NCBI RefSeq assembly: GCF_024713975.1
Contig: NC_091112.1
Location: forward strand, 3,165,001-3,229,000
Length of the DNA: 64,000 nt
Direction: 5' to 3'
Source of the DNA: Paralichthys olivaceus
Lineage: Eukaryota > Chordata > Actinopteri > Pleuronectiformes > Paralichthyidae
Positions 12,501-23,259 of the stretch are shown here, in pieces. The notes beneath the pieces were generated by a model that worked only from the letters and a program-made list of their open reading frames with translations, made no database searches and was not told the DNA's origin. Both the position numbers and the translations under genes were made by a program. Within the stretch, counting starts at the first letter, position 1. Each line of letters opens with the position of its first letter.

Positions 12501-15500
12501 AGAAAAAAAACATTTGATGAAAAAGTGTGTAACATCATAATTTGTGGGTATTTATTTCAGTGCAGCTGGGTTTTTTTTCGGAGCTGTGACGTACCTCCTA
12601 AACTTCCAGACAGTGGAGAGAAAGACGACACAATGAGCCGGTAGGTGAAGTGGGTGATGTTGCTGTCTGCGTAGCGGGAGTTCCCCAGCGAGGGGAAGGT
12701 GACAGACACAGGGTAGGTTCCAGCGCTGGCACTGCCCAGCCTGCACACCTGAGAGGTTGCTGAAATAAAAAATTGATTTTATTTAAAGCTGGCTCATAAT
12801 AATAATAATAATAATAATAACAACCTGAAGTTGTCACCTCTCAAAACGTGTCTCATTTACCTGTGGTCTGTTCAACATGGCACCTGACCTGTCCCACCAT
12901 GATGGAGGCATTTTCGTTGGCGAAGTTCATCCCAGTAACAGTCAGAAGAGTCCCCATTGATCCTGAAATTCATAACCACATAGATACAGTACTCGGAGGA
13001 GGCCTGAGATATTTTACTGACATTTTTCTTCAATTATTAAATATTCAAGTGACACATTTATCATTTTTATTGAGAAAAAGCAACAAAAAAAGACAAAATT
13101 GTAAATCACCAAGCACAAATGTATTTAAAAACACATACGACCATAAAAAGTGACATATTTATGAACCTGCACTAGAAGTTTTTCAATATAGTATTTTGCG
13201 CTAAATCCTCCTCAAGTAGATTTTTTGGGGACCATTACATTTAAATGATTTATTGCGAAATAATTTTTACACAATAAATAATCAATCATTACCCAATAAA
13301 GCCGCACACATGTTCAAAGTTCACCTTGAGATGGGCTGATTCCAGTCACCACTGGAGTCTTCTCCTCGGACCATTCGAATCCACAGTCACCAGAACACTT
13401 TGAGGGAATTCCATTGATGGACACCTCCACCTGTGAAGATCACCGAGTACAATCAAGGACAGAATGTGAACCTGATACAAGAGTCATTAGAACAGTGCAG
13501 CTGTCAATCACTTCAACACAAAGAAAGTGGAATGAAATCCTGCCCGGAGGCACAAAATAAAAACGACAGCAAACAGAAAACCACGGGACTTGCTCTGCAG
13601 CATTTATAGAAGACAAACACAAGTAAAGTGAATGTGGTCAGACCGCGCAGTTGACAGGTGAATAAAGGCCAAACTAAAATCCACATGTGCCAGAGGCTGT
13701 TTGAATCATAGTTTTACCTGAGGTTTGGGTTCCCAGACACGGAAGAAATCTCCTCCCAGGCTTTTGATGTGCAGTCCTCCATTTGTCTTCGCTTGAGCTT
13801 TAATAGCTGCATTTTGACCCACGACTGAGGAGCTGTTGATCTGTAATGAGTGTACGACACAATCTGACCAAGCTGCTGCTGAAACATGTTAAATGATCAG
13901 CACAGGGGAATAAACACTGCAAATAAACAATATTCACATTCATATTTACACGTATTTAATGCTACAGGCACTGCAGCTTCTGCATTACTACTTCCACTGA
14001 TACTGATAAAGGAATTACTAGTACTTTTACTGGTGTTCTGACCTGAATCAAAGGCTGGCCTCCAGGGTTTGTGAGCCACTTAACCCTCCACTTGGGCTGT
14101 CTGCAGGTTCTCTGGTACGTGACGCTGACCTGTCCCATCCCCGCAATTCCCTCCAGAGCGTACTTCAGGTCCTCCTCGCTGATGTCCACGGACAGACCTG
14201 AGAACGAGCACTGTTTGTGTTAGACACCTCCCTGCAGAAGTCACTCTGACACATGTTCTGCATGAAGGTAGAAGTGGAGGGATACGTGGGACTTGGAATC
14301 TTTAATACATGTTTTGCTGTCCCAATAAAGTGTTTTGGCACAAATACCACGAGTATCACATCCTACATAGTGAATTTTCTTCCTATGAATGATGCAGGAC
14401 AGTTTCAGGTGTCACAGTCTGATCTACCTTCAGCTCTTCCCCCATAAATCTCCACATCAAATGTGCCGTTCAGAGGAGGCGAGGCTCTGTGCAGCCGAGT
14501 GATGGTGACGTTGGCCGCTCCCTCCCTGAACTCAGCCGTGTCCTCGCTGCTGTTAGACATCTTTGACATGGGGGAAAAAAAGAAACGGAGTTACAAAAGA
14601 CACCTCTACCATTTGTGCTGTGAACAACCTTGTGTAGTTTTGTGTACTTGTTTAAAGGTTAATATAAGAAAGGACACTGCAAACTAGCTTAGGATGTAAA
14701 AGCTGAACTGGTCCGTACTTACTACTATGAAATTTAATCAAGAAATATTTAATCTTGTTTTTCAGCCCAGTTGAAATTCTATTTAGTATTTTCATGGGGA
14801 AGAAGTCAATGTTTATAGATACTGCAGAATGAGGTAAGGATGGACTGACTGTCATAGCAGTCGTCCCTGATTCTGTTGTAATCTTTTAGGATGATGACTG
14901 TTCAGGCTGTTGAGACATGACACACAACACAGGGTCATTGTGGCGCCTCTCCGAACCGCGAGTTATATCACATGGTGTGGCGCGCTGACTCATATTGGAT
15001 TTTATTTCCCAAGACACAAAAGATTAGGCCAATTACAGACTCCACATTGTTGCTCCATCACACTCTGCACCAGAGTGAATGGGAAAGACCCGATCTTCTG
15101 TCACATACTTAACTCTTTTATTCAGTTTTTTTCCCCCCAAGGTTTGGAAAAAAAAAGAGGATTTCAACAGCTAAACTTTTATTCATGTGTAAGTTACTGA
15201 AATTTAAAAAAATATATTTTATCACATTGAGAAACAGACAATTAATCTACGTTTTTCCTGTGGTCGACTATTGCTCCAATGCAGGAATCTGCAGGCGACA
15301 AATCATTCATCTGACCCTGTTTCTCTCAATATGTCCGTTAATCCGTTACCTGCAGGAAGGCGACTTCTAGCATCTGGAAATCAAAGGCACACTCCACTGG
15401 TGTGGCTTTAATATTGTAGCTGATCTGTGCAGCAGCTGACGTGACTTTGGAAACAGAGATCGCACTGAAGAAACGTCCAAAGTGCTCGAACGGTGGAGGC

Positions 15501-18500
15501 CTCCTCCTGAGGGGAACAGCTGAGGGGAACAACACAGATCCGCAAAGTTAATTGTTGAACATTTATTGTGATGGTAACAAAAATATGTAATTGGATGCTG
15601 TTTCCTGGCCTGTGTGATTTCTCTTTGTTAATCTCCACTTTTGCACAGTCGACTGGGACGCTAAATAAAACTACTGTGGAGCTTTGTACCATTTTCATTA
15701 GTTGTGGTCGGTCTCTTTCCGATGTGAACGGCGTCCACGTAGAAATCTGCACCAGAGGCGTCTTGGTAGAGGTAGAACTCCAGCAGTTGGTATCTGCTGC
15801 CAATGTATTCAGTCTGCAGAGAACTCAGCATGTCCATGCACTTGTAACTCCATCTGTGGAGAAAGAAAAACCGACCTCATCAAAGGAGGGTCTTAACACA
15901 GTGTTAATGACAAATCAAAGTCATTTTTATGGTTTTTAACTGACTTTTGGCTTTTAGTGAAGACTGTGCGGATCTTTGCGGTTTGTGTCGCCGTTTGCCC
16001 TTGGCTGTTGCGATACGAGAATCTCATTCCAACTTCATCCTTCAACGTTCCCTTGTAGGCGAAACAAAGCTGGAACAAAAGGCGGAGATTTCACGTTTAA
16101 TGATAAAAGTTCAACAGCAGTTCAACGGCAGTACATGAAGCAGTTGTGTGTTTTACCGTGGGATATGTGTCCAATGAAACTTGTCCATATTTGTCCCCGG
16201 ACGCTTGAGTGTAGCTTTCCTTGAAAAGATCCTGAGCGTTCTTCAGTGACCACTGGCCACAGAAACCAGAGTGTTTCTCAGGAGTCCCTTCCCTTCCAGT
16301 ATCAAACTGGTGAGGAAACAAACACGCACATTTAGTTGGTGTGTGCTCAGCCACTTGAGCTTGACCTGAAAGTGTTTGTTGCATTTCTCATTTTATTTGA
16401 CAGTTAAAGAAAACAGAGATTTTTCTTCTTGGCTTCGCCGACCTGAGAGTTGTCGTCTTCGAAATCTTTGAAGTATTTCACGTCGGGGCCTTCGGTGGTC
16501 AGGATCTCAGCGGGACACTCGGCTTTCATCATGTCCTCCAGAGCCGACTGCACCTGTTCACGATCACACCAGGTGGACGTTAGTATTGTTTCTGAATAAA
16601 CTGCACATCCACTCGAGGAGTCATTATATCACGATCATTTTTAGTTTAGAGAGAGTTTGTAGATTTGGGGGATTCTGAATTTCCGGTAAAACAAAAACCC
16701 CTCAAACATTCATCAAACATTAAACATCGTCGATATGAGAACACTGAGATCTACTGTTCCAAGATGTTTTTTTCGTGACAGACCTGAACGTCAGTTGCGT
16801 TATAGGCGATGGGTTTTGTTGGGACTCCCCCCCAGAGCAGAGTGAATGTCGTCATGTTGCTCCTCCCCTTGGTGACCTCCGCAACAGAGACGTTAGTGTC
16901 CGAGCCAAAAACCTCATAGTGAAGAGGTTTGAAATCACCTGCAGTCAAAAAGTCAGACATTATGTGTTGCAGACATCGATCCTCTTCCCTCCCAGACGTG
17001 TTTTTCTGTCTCTTCTTACCTCTGTCAGAATTGAATGTGACTAAGTAGTGGGATCCTTGGCTGAAATCCTGCTTTGTGACCTGAACCGTGTCCGGTTTGA
17101 TGGACCAAAGGCTGTTCAAGGCTTTTTCCACCATATCTGCTGAGGCTCTGACTGGGATTGGAGCTGAAGAAGACAAACACAGAGCTGAATGTGGTTTCAT
17201 GAGATGAGTCCTAAAGGGTTTTACTTCTGACTAATGCTGAACTGCCATAGTTTGTACAGTTAGTCAAGTGATTCACATCGTACCAGTCTTGGCGTTGCCG
17301 TAGCCCAGGTTGAAGAAGACGCTGCCACAGAGATGGCTGGCACAGCCGCTGCTGACGCTCACCTTCTGAACCTCTTTGACTGCGGTAGAGCTGCTCGGCC
17401 ACGGGTCAAAGGAAACCACCTGAGGGACAGTGAAAATGAACTTTAGAGGTGTATCATGAGTCATAACGTGGAATTATTAAAAGGATGGGGATCATTTAGA
17501 ATTTAAAATTGTATATTATGTGCTGTTTAACACCATCTTATTATTTCCCTCACACCCAGCCCCCCTCGTCCTCCGTGTGTAGAATCAAATTTGTTGTTTA
17601 ATGTGTTCTGCCAAGTTTCCAGCCTTTATGCTGAGCTGAGGAAATCATCTCATAGCTAAGAGCTTTAGCTTAGCATTTAGCATAAAGATAAGAGCGCAGT
17701 ATGAGTTCTCTCACCTAAAAAAAAAAGGACTAGCTCCCTGTTTCCAGTATTTATGCTAAGCTAAGCTAATAATCTCTTAGCGATTGGACGTAACATTCAG
17801 CGTACAGATAAAAGAGCAGAATTAAAAAACCTTTGATCTATTTATTTTTTCTATTTTCAGAAATCTGGAACACATTTTTTTAGAGGTGGTTCGTTTTGTG
17901 CTTTACTGGTTATGGCGAGTTATTTAACCTCCGCAGGTCAGGTAGGTTAGCATCAGGTGAGGCAACACACACACACCTGTTCTTCGTCGAACACGTCATA
18001 TCGACCCACGATATCCTGGATCTCGTTGATGGCATCCTTTGTTTGGTATTGTGTATAATGACTCTTCTCACTGAACAAGCCAATATTCAAACCCGCTGGA
18101 CCGCCATACTGCTGTTGTAGTACTTCTATGTAGTAGCTAAAGAAAAGTGAGATTTGTTGTTATTGTCGTGCATTTGTTCTCAGCCACAGTAAGGAAACAC
18201 GATGGATGAGTGATTTGTGGGCCGCACTTACGGTGTTCCTTTCTCGAGAACCATCAATTTGGACATGGTGTAGGAGCTTTGATACCTAGGCTGGCTCAAT
18301 AATTTGACCTAAAGTGGAGCATGTACAAAAATGAATTTATATCATATATATATTTAAGAAATAAATGTATCATGTTATTTTTTTCAGGTTGAACTAAACT
18401 CTCTTGTCATACTTTGTCTTCTGGGCGACTGGAGTTGCCAAAGTAGAGCTCACATCGGTCATCACACTGGATGGTTATCCTGTAGTTACCCGTGGTCGGA

Positions 18501-21500
18501 GGGACAATGAAGCCTCTGGATCGTGAGCAGAAATTAGTCAAAGTTGTAGGGAAGTCATGCTGCATGGAATCGATCCACCGTGACCAGTATCCAGTCGTGT
18601 TCTCATTGTAGTTCCAGATGTCGGTCAAGTATCTGGGTCTTGTGTTGTTCCACACTTCTGTCTTGAACCCTCGGCTACCTGGACGTACATGTGACGAGAC
18701 GAGGCCATCAGGTAACAGATTTAGATCTTAACTAAAGAATGCAAATGAATGCAGACACAAGCAATGAACAGTACATTCATAGTACTTTGTCTTTAAAACA
18801 AATTCCTAAAGCCAAGGCTTTTAACCAAACACCTTCAACCATGAGACTGCACATTTCTTTGATTTGGTTGTTGATGTTGGTGCTACGGAAAAATCTATAA
18901 AAATATTTTAATTATAAAAGCGGAAGGAATCGGTCTTGTTTTGTTTCAAGCGGCGAAGATGAGTCACAACACTCTGTCGGAACATTTTGTTTGATGCGTG
19001 AATAAAAACATTCTTTCATCTCGTTAAGACGACGAATTATCTTCTTATAGCACAAAGCGAATCAAAGGCTGGCGAAGTGATGGGACGAGATCAACATCTT
19101 CACGACAACGGGTGTGCTGGCAGATGCTTTAGATTCTTCCACTGATCAAGACGACAACGGATGTTCGGGCACTGAACCAACAATGACACAGCAAAAAATA
19201 AGGCAGGCAATCACATCACAAGACGAAGAAAGAGACGGCATGTTCCCACCTGGGTAGACGCTCATGTTGTTCATCTGGTGCTCGGCAGTTCTGCACGTTA
19301 TTCTGTCATCGGACACACTCTGGATTTCACAAGGCAGACCTGAAGAAAGAAAAATGTCCCGTGAATGAAAGCACGAAATAACTTTCCTCCGCCACGACTT
19401 TATCTTTGAAGTCAAGTTTCGGTCGAGTGTCTTCTTACTGTAAATACAATTAAGAGCAACTTTCAACCCTTTGACTTCAAGACACTTGTACATTTAGTAC
19501 TGTGCTGTGCTTGAATATGCTTAAATACGGTTTTGAGGTACTTTATTGACATTTTTTACTTAATAGTTTTAGTTCACTGTAATAATAATAATTGTTATTA
19601 ATAATAATACGTTCATAGGATCAATTTCAACACGTTTTTAACTTTTCATATTGAGGTATTACTAATTTTACTTAATAAGCACAAGTTTTACAGTTTCCTA
19701 TTTTTTCCACTTTTACTTACTTTATTATAGTGTATTTTGTCCCAAGTACCTTTACTTTCAGTGCTAGATTTAGATGCTCATAATCTACTCTATATAGTTT
19801 TCTGTTTATGAGTTATTTGTCTTTCTTACATCTTTTTATTGTTGTGAAATTCCAGTTTACACGATGACAGATTAAAGTATCTGTGTTTGTGGACAGATTA
19901 AAAAAAACAACATGTCAAGTGTTTTATTATTATTATTCAAATTGTGAATGTTTGTTTGACTTGGACCATAAAATTAATCTTAAAGTTCATTGTCATCAGA
20001 TTTTAGCTGTGATTGAGAAAGAACAACTTCCTATACAAATGTGTCAAGTGTATCTCAAAGTCAACAGCTTGATAAATGACTCATGCAATATTGTGAAAGA
20101 CCGTCATGGTCTACTGTCTCTTAATATTTCACTTCTATCGTGCAGGAATTCCTGCACAGGTTTTCTTTTGTTGTAAAGTATGTGCACATTGTGTGGTGTT
20201 GAAAAGGATTACTACCGCTGCACGACAACGGGCCCCAACCATGTGTAGGGTTTGTTTGGTGGAGACGCACCACAGCAATGCAAAATACTTTCATGTCGTG
20301 TAAAACAATTTGTTGAAGCAGTCAGTGCTGGAAACTTGGCGACAGCAGTTGAGTTTTTGTTTAAAGTTTCCCAAAACTGTGATTAAGATTAAGATTACCT
20401 CCAACGAGAACACGAGCCGGCTGATCGGTTTGGTCGAAGAAGCGGCCGTGGACGGTCAGCAGGGTTCCGCCCGTGACGCTGCCCTTGGATGGAGACACTC
20501 CTGTCACCTCTGCTCGAGAAAAAGCGACAAACACATCATCGTAACGAGACTTACTTGAACATTTACTGTGAATAAATGTCTGTCTGAAGTACCTGCATAG
20601 CTCTGGAACATGGAAAGTTTGCCCACAGATGAAACCCTGAACAGCTTAAAATCTGGAAGACTCCTATAGTAAAGGAAAGATAAACATTATTAGTGTTGCT
20701 GTGTGTGTAGCATCAGTTCATTTCACTTTATCTGGGTCTTCAGAGGTTGTAATCTGAGCAGATCTTAATTTGAAGTTAAAATCTAAACACTTGTAGACAC
20801 AAGTTGGAGTTGGCACAATGTTTTACCTTCCAAAGTCAGAATCCAGAATGTAACTCAAGTTGTGATGCCCTTTTGGAGATAAAACATAATAAATGAAATG
20901 TTCGGACAACTTAAAAATACACATATTAAAAGCAGCTATAACCGTGAACCAAACCAGCTTACCAATATATGTTCCCGTCATTTTGCAGCTCATGTATCCC
21001 CAGTAGGAATTTTCTGAATCCAGTCGCAGGTTATATCTTAAGAAATGTGAATGATACATTTACTACTTAAATTGCTAAGAAACATTTCTGAACTGTCATT
21101 GTGCTGCATTTTCACTTTGATTTCATTTCTAAACTGAATCCACATGTAGTAGAAAAGCCACTTACAGTTCATCTGACTGTGGTTTGAGCATCTCACACGG
21201 CATACCGCCCATGTAGGACCTGCAAGAGGAACAAGATAGGATCAACAGACTGCAGTTAAATGTATATACGTTTTCACACAGCATGAAAAATAAACCTCTT
21301 CTTTAAAGTAACTTTAAATTTTAACGTTACATATAATTTCGGCAAGAGAATAAATGGATAAAAGAACAATATTTATAGCTGGAACATTATCTAAGGGTCC
21401 TTCTATCTTCGTACCTCACAAATCTGGTATTGAGGCCATTCGAGCTCACGGCCGTGTTGCTTCCATACACGTCCGTGAAGATCAGGCCTCGCAGTGTCAC

Positions 21501-22870
21501 TACTGTGCCTGCAGTGACATTGAAGTTGAATTAGTTTAAAAAGTTCGAACTGGACTGAAGTCACCACGTGCTGTGGAGCTGGGGACTGTACCTGGGAGGC
21601 CGCTGACCGGAACAACATTTGTGATGGTGGGGGTGCGATACCAAAGAGTCTGAGGAGAGACAGGAACAAAAGAAGCGTGTGCGGAGAATTCAAACTTGAC
21701 AGCAGGGGACGATCAGATGAAAAAGTTAAACCGTAGAACTTACATTAATGCCACAATTGCGTAGATTGCCGCGGCATATTTGGTTGTCAGGAATGGCAAC
21801 ACCATCCACCCTAACGTGGGCCACGTACAAGTCACGGGGCATCGGCCTGTGATGGAAACAAGGGACAGTTTCCGCTGAAGTGGCATGAATACATTTTTTT
21901 TTCTGTGTCGAAAGTCCCCTCGGCCTGAAGCGTACCTGGTGTAACACATGATCTGGTTGCCATGTGTTGAGTCTCTCTCCACATCGCAGGGGATCGACAA
22001 GGTACCTGACACCAGGGTCACATGGTTACCAAAGGTGTCGTTTTTTGGATTCAGCTGGAACTGTCCCTCCTGGGAAAAACCTGGAAACGAAATGAAATTA
22101 CAACAAGGATCAATTTTTAAAACGTCAATCTGCGACGCTTTGGACTTTTTAAACCAATATTAAATCAGTTTTATGCCTCGTGAACAGTTTAAAGTTCCGC
22201 AACTGGAATGAACAATAACATTCACACTTATTGAATCAGCATCATTTTAAATCAGATGTTACCATTGACAAAACTGTGAAAACTATCGAGGATTCAACAT
22301 AGATTAAAAAAAAACTTGATGATTATCACGATAAATTATTATTTCATTATATGATTATTGAAAGTTTGAAGACTGATTTGTTTCATCTGAGTGAAGGTTG
22401 TGGTTTTAAACTCTTCTCAATGAGACTGACAAACACTTGATAAACAGTAAACACTGATTTATATGTTATATCACCTAAGGCACTTACACAATGAATCAGC
22501 AATACATCTCTATATATTGAGCCTTAACTGCTATGGATGAAAATGATATTAGATAATTAGTCATATAGTTTTATTACCCGCTCTTTAATTCAACTCTCAC
22601 CTGATCCTGTAATTGTGAGTCGTGTTCCTCCGTTGTAGCTTCCTCGACGTGGACTTATGCTGGAAATGTATTGAGCACCTGAAGTAAACAGATGTTTGGT
22701 TTTTTTACAATATCAGGGGGAATTTTTCTCACAAACAAAATGCACAAAACCAACACTATGCAATGTTAAACAGCTGCATGAATGAAAAAGTATAACGATC
22801 CGTGTGTGAACTTACTGCAGCAGCACCAGAGTGTGAGCAGAAGAGCCGCCGGTTTCAAAACCGACTCCAT
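1..22870 (-). CDS. pkhd1l1: Fibrocystin-L, 5' three quarters of the gene (partial; continues beyond the left edge)
   Basis: This is a giant type I membrane protein gene of the polycystic-kidney-and-hepatic-disease-1-like family. In vertebrates the protein forms part of the surface coat of inner-ear hair-cell stereocilia and is also found on immune cells. I assembled 54 coding exons, about 9.4 kb or 3,130 codons. Each was bounded by GT/AG signals and kept in frame with its neighbour. Human fibrocystin-L is about 4,240 aa with its second G8 domain near residue 3,100, so the exons seen here account for nearly all of the expected N-terminal part. Fourteen TIG domains, one PA14, one cupredoxin-like, two G8 domains and a beta-helix region appear in the expected order. 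The last part, with the membrane segment, lies off the left edge. Introns are mostly 80-500 bp and none exceeds about 1.1 kb. No frameshift or stop is seen. Teleosts can carry two copies; which one this is cannot be told here. Exon coordinates are in the block entries. Confidence 0.95.
759..1513 (-). CDS. pkhd1l1: pkhd1l1 exons 51-52: segment between beta-helix and second G8
   Basis: Exons 1106-1513 and 759-930, about residues 2858-3050. Exon 51 encodes a mixed segment ([49 protein letters not shown]) that ends in [15 protein letters not shown]. Exon 52 begins [17 protein letters not shown], a strongly basic stretch. It continues with a Cys-containing part (YRCFYPNC) and then a Pro-rich linker ([15 protein letters not shown]). 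The basic RRRR is encoded at 899-910. The linker leads directly into the second G8 domain. Confidence 0.88.
1598..4137 (-). CDS. pkhd1l1: pkhd1l1 exons 46-50: parallel beta-helix (PbH1) region
   Basis: Exons 4008-4137, 3628-3869, 3173-3309, 2023-3052 (1,030 bp, the longest in the window) and 1598-1810; about residues 2274-2857. Repeated short strand-turn units typical of right-handed beta-helices are visible, for example [47 protein letters not shown] and [19 protein letters not shown]. The same arrangement of G8 plus PbH1 repeats occurs in CEMIP and TMEM2, which have a role in hyaluronan breakdown; no such activity is established for fibrocystin-L. A 330-codon open frame on the plus strand over 2102-3094 is only the antisense shadow of the big exon. 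Confidence 0.92.
4008..5062 (-). CDS. pkhd1l1: pkhd1l1 exons 44-46: first G8 domain
   Basis: Exons 4906-5062, 4422-4631 and 4008-4137, about residues 2151-2316. The G8 domain (named for eight conserved glycines, found in fibrocystins, CEMIP and TMEM2) is seen as [17 protein letters not shown], then [38 protein letters not shown] and [19 protein letters not shown]. It continues through the [14 protein letters not shown] strand that normally ends the fold. Exon 46 follows with [20 protein letters not shown] and [12 protein letters not shown], the usual lead-in to the beta-helix region. The position matches the first G8 domain of the human protein (about residue 2,183 onward). Confidence 0.92.
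5148..9135 (-). CDS. pkhd1l1: pkhd1l1 exons 37-43: TIG domains 8-14
   Basis: Exons: 8930-9135, 7470-8442 (973 bp), 7102-7350, 6541-6690, 6203-6267, 5903 to 6069 or 6077, 5148-5304; about residues 1493-2150. Seven TIG domains open at [114 protein letters not shown] and [19 protein letters not shown]. With the seven upstream this gives 14, the number known for fibrocystin-L. Most of TIG 8 through the start of TIG 12 is encoded by one uninterrupted 973-bp exon, in contrast with the small exons upstream. The junction between 6203 and 6077 has two possible splice solutions (see findings). Confidence 0.9.
9275..10154 (-). CDS. pkhd1l1: pkhd1l1 exons 35-36: cupredoxin-like domain
   Basis: Exons 9969-10154 and 9275-9448, about residues 1373-1492. 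The order of strands is that of a small blue-copper (plastocyanin-like) fold: [18 protein letters not shown] near the start, and [15 protein letters not shown] near the end. The final motif of true cupredoxins carries copper-binding Cys, His and Met. Here the Cys position is Ser and no suitable His is visible, so the domain is probably structural and metal-free. It separates TIG 7 from TIG 8. The split between the two exons falls inside the fold. Domain identity rests on the motifs alone, so the fold call is an inference. Confidence 0.75.
10458..13430 (-). CDS. pkhd1l1: pkhd1l1 exons 27-34: TIG domains 4-7
   Basis: Exons: 13325-13430, 12861-12962, 12595-12759, 12377-12498, 12079-12211, 11040-11232, 10763-10905, 10458-10562; about residues 1017-1372. 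Four TIG domains begin at [51 protein letters not shown] and [18 protein letters not shown]. Each is followed by the usual VxVG...C strand with a cysteine (for example VTVGSVKC and VYVGGKEC). In three of the four, an intron falls between the SPxxG turn and the GGT strand, the same relative place, which supports origin by duplication of an exon pair. The third of these (opening with LTPTVTGLS) has lost the GGT signature and is the most diverged. Confidence 0.9.
11233..12078. other. Longer pkhd1l1 introns without further features
   Basis: This 846-bp intron, and likewise 5305-5902 (AT-rich), 8443-8929 (AT-rich), 9449-9968, 14561-15349, 18679-19249, 19340-20398 and 22081-22600, show no open frame that continues a domain, no RNA gene and no clear repeat other than those listed. 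The short open frames in them lack any recognisable similarity and start or end at random with respect to splice signals. Confidence 0.6.
12797..12820. repeat. (AAT)n microsatellite
   Basis: Eight or so AAT units in the intron between pkhd1l1 exons 28 and 29, about 38 bp upstream of exon 29 in the direction of transcription. Confidence 0.9.
13718..17419 (-). CDS. pkhd1l1: pkhd1l1 exons 16-26: long extracellular region between PA14 and TIG 4
   Basis: Exons: 17284-17419, 17020-17163, 16784-16938, 16443-16553, 16157-16306, 15945-16069, 15690-15853, 15350-15519, 14428-14560, 14043-14197, 13718-13840; about residues 495-1016. I recognise no named domain. Two similar stretches (around [15 protein letters not shown] and [18 protein letters not shown]) each precede a segment on bending, tension or value transfer (YLVTFNS and [13 protein letters not shown]), suggesting a degenerate duplicated module. 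A conserved-looking part around QYLLEF-like residues in exon 22 ([20 protein letters not shown]) could be a beta-sandwich. Several N-glycosylation sequons (for example NVS, NMT, NAT, NSS) fit an extracellular location. Donors of exons 19 (GTCGGC) and 21 (GTCAGT) are weak, yet the joins keep frame. Confidence 0.85.
17616..17822. repeat. Two degenerate copies of a dispersed teleost repeat in tandem
   Basis: Inside pkhd1l1 intron 15, two related segments (about 17616-17706 and 17740-17822) both read TTCCAG..TTATGCTAAGCTAAGC-like, then an AGCATAAAG or GCGTACAGATA-like end. This is the signature of a short repeat that I know from the introns of many teleosts. Both are diverged. A 10-bp A-run lies between them. 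Confidence 0.6.
17977..19339 (-). CDS. pkhd1l1: pkhd1l1 exons 12-15: PA14 domain
   Basis: Exons 19250-19339, 18413-18678, 18232-18308 and 17977-18136, about residues 297-494. Exon 12 finishes TIG 3. Exon 13 starts the PA14 fold ([11 protein letters not shown], then [21 protein letters not shown] and [11 protein letters not shown]). Exons 14-15 complete it ([20 protein letters not shown]). PA14 modules are beta-barrel domains often involved in carbohydrate or ligand binding on the cell surface. In human fibrocystin-L this domain is at about residues 337-492, closely matching the position here. The acidic DD pair that binds calcium in some PA14 adhesins is present, but flanked by cysteines; whether calcium is bound is not known. 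Confidence 0.9.
20399..22678 (-). CDS. pkhd1l1: pkhd1l1 exons 2-11: TIG domains 1-3
   Basis: Exons: 22601-22678, 21936-22080, 21744-21846, 21592-21649, 21415-21508, 21166-21219, 20963-21036, 20827-20869 (43 bp), 20593-20663, 20399-20512; about residues 19-296. Three IPT/TIG immunoglobulin-like folds are recognisable by their repeated opening motif (Pro, then Gly-Gly-Thr, then Leu-Thr-Ile/Val-x-Gly): [34 protein letters not shown] and [22 protein letters not shown] domains are extracellular ligand-binding or adhesion modules. TIG 1 is cut by an intron directly before the GF of its motif. The first part of the gene is unusually finely divided, with seven of these exons under 100 bp. Neighbouring exons splice in frame throughout. 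Confidence 0.9.
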
Positions 22871-22954
22871 CTTGGGGTTTTCCCCGAGTCCTCCGGTGCC
22901 TCAGCGGCAGGGTTTGGTTCAGGAGCAGCTCAGAGGAAATGCTGGATCACTTTA
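22816..22954 (-). CDS. pkhd1l1: pkhd1l1 first coding exon: start codon and signal peptide
   Basis: Coding part 22816-22870, ATG at 22870-22868, with a strong Kozak context (A at -3, G at +4). It encodes a typical signal peptide: a short basic start, then a Leu/Ala/Cys-rich hydrophobic stretch (key residues [15 protein letters not shown]). The exon ends with one base of a Ser codon that exon 2 completes, and the mature protein probably starts just after, at AQYISSISP. An AG acceptor at 22955-22956 after a T-rich tract suggests that 22871-22954 is 5' UTR spliced to a further upstream noncoding exon. Confidence 0.88.
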
Positions 22955-23139
22955 CTTAAAAAAAACAAAAAAATGAACTATGCTATTTTACAATTTTAAT
23001 ATATGAAGGATTTGAAAGAATTCACACAAAAGAAGAGTTTGTTGTTTGAATTGCAGTGATAATTGATAATATAGTGATAATACAATCAGTGAGGATGTTA
23101 CTGGATCAGAATGTTATTTAAGAGTGAATGAAATCTCAC

Positions 23140-23210
23140 CTGTGGTCGGTTAGAAAAGCAGTTCACCTGTCAGCTGAGTCAGTTGTAGAGAGAGAGAGAG
23201 AGAGAGGCAG
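23140..23210 (-). promoter_or_regulatory. pkhd1l1: Probable pkhd1l1 5' noncoding exon and promoter side
   Basis: A good donor (CAG then GTGAGA) lies on the minus strand at 23140/23139 and would pair with the acceptor at 22955-22956, making a 185-bp intron in the 5' UTR. Upstream on the minus strand there is a CT repeat (plus strand AG, 23187-23206) and a CATAAA sequence near 23239-23246 that could act as a weak TATA-like element. The right limit of this exon is a guess; no transcript evidence is available. Confidence 0.4.
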
Positions 23211-23259
23211 AGAGACACTGGCTGTGAAATGCTCTGAGCCTTTATGCTGCTGCTCATTG

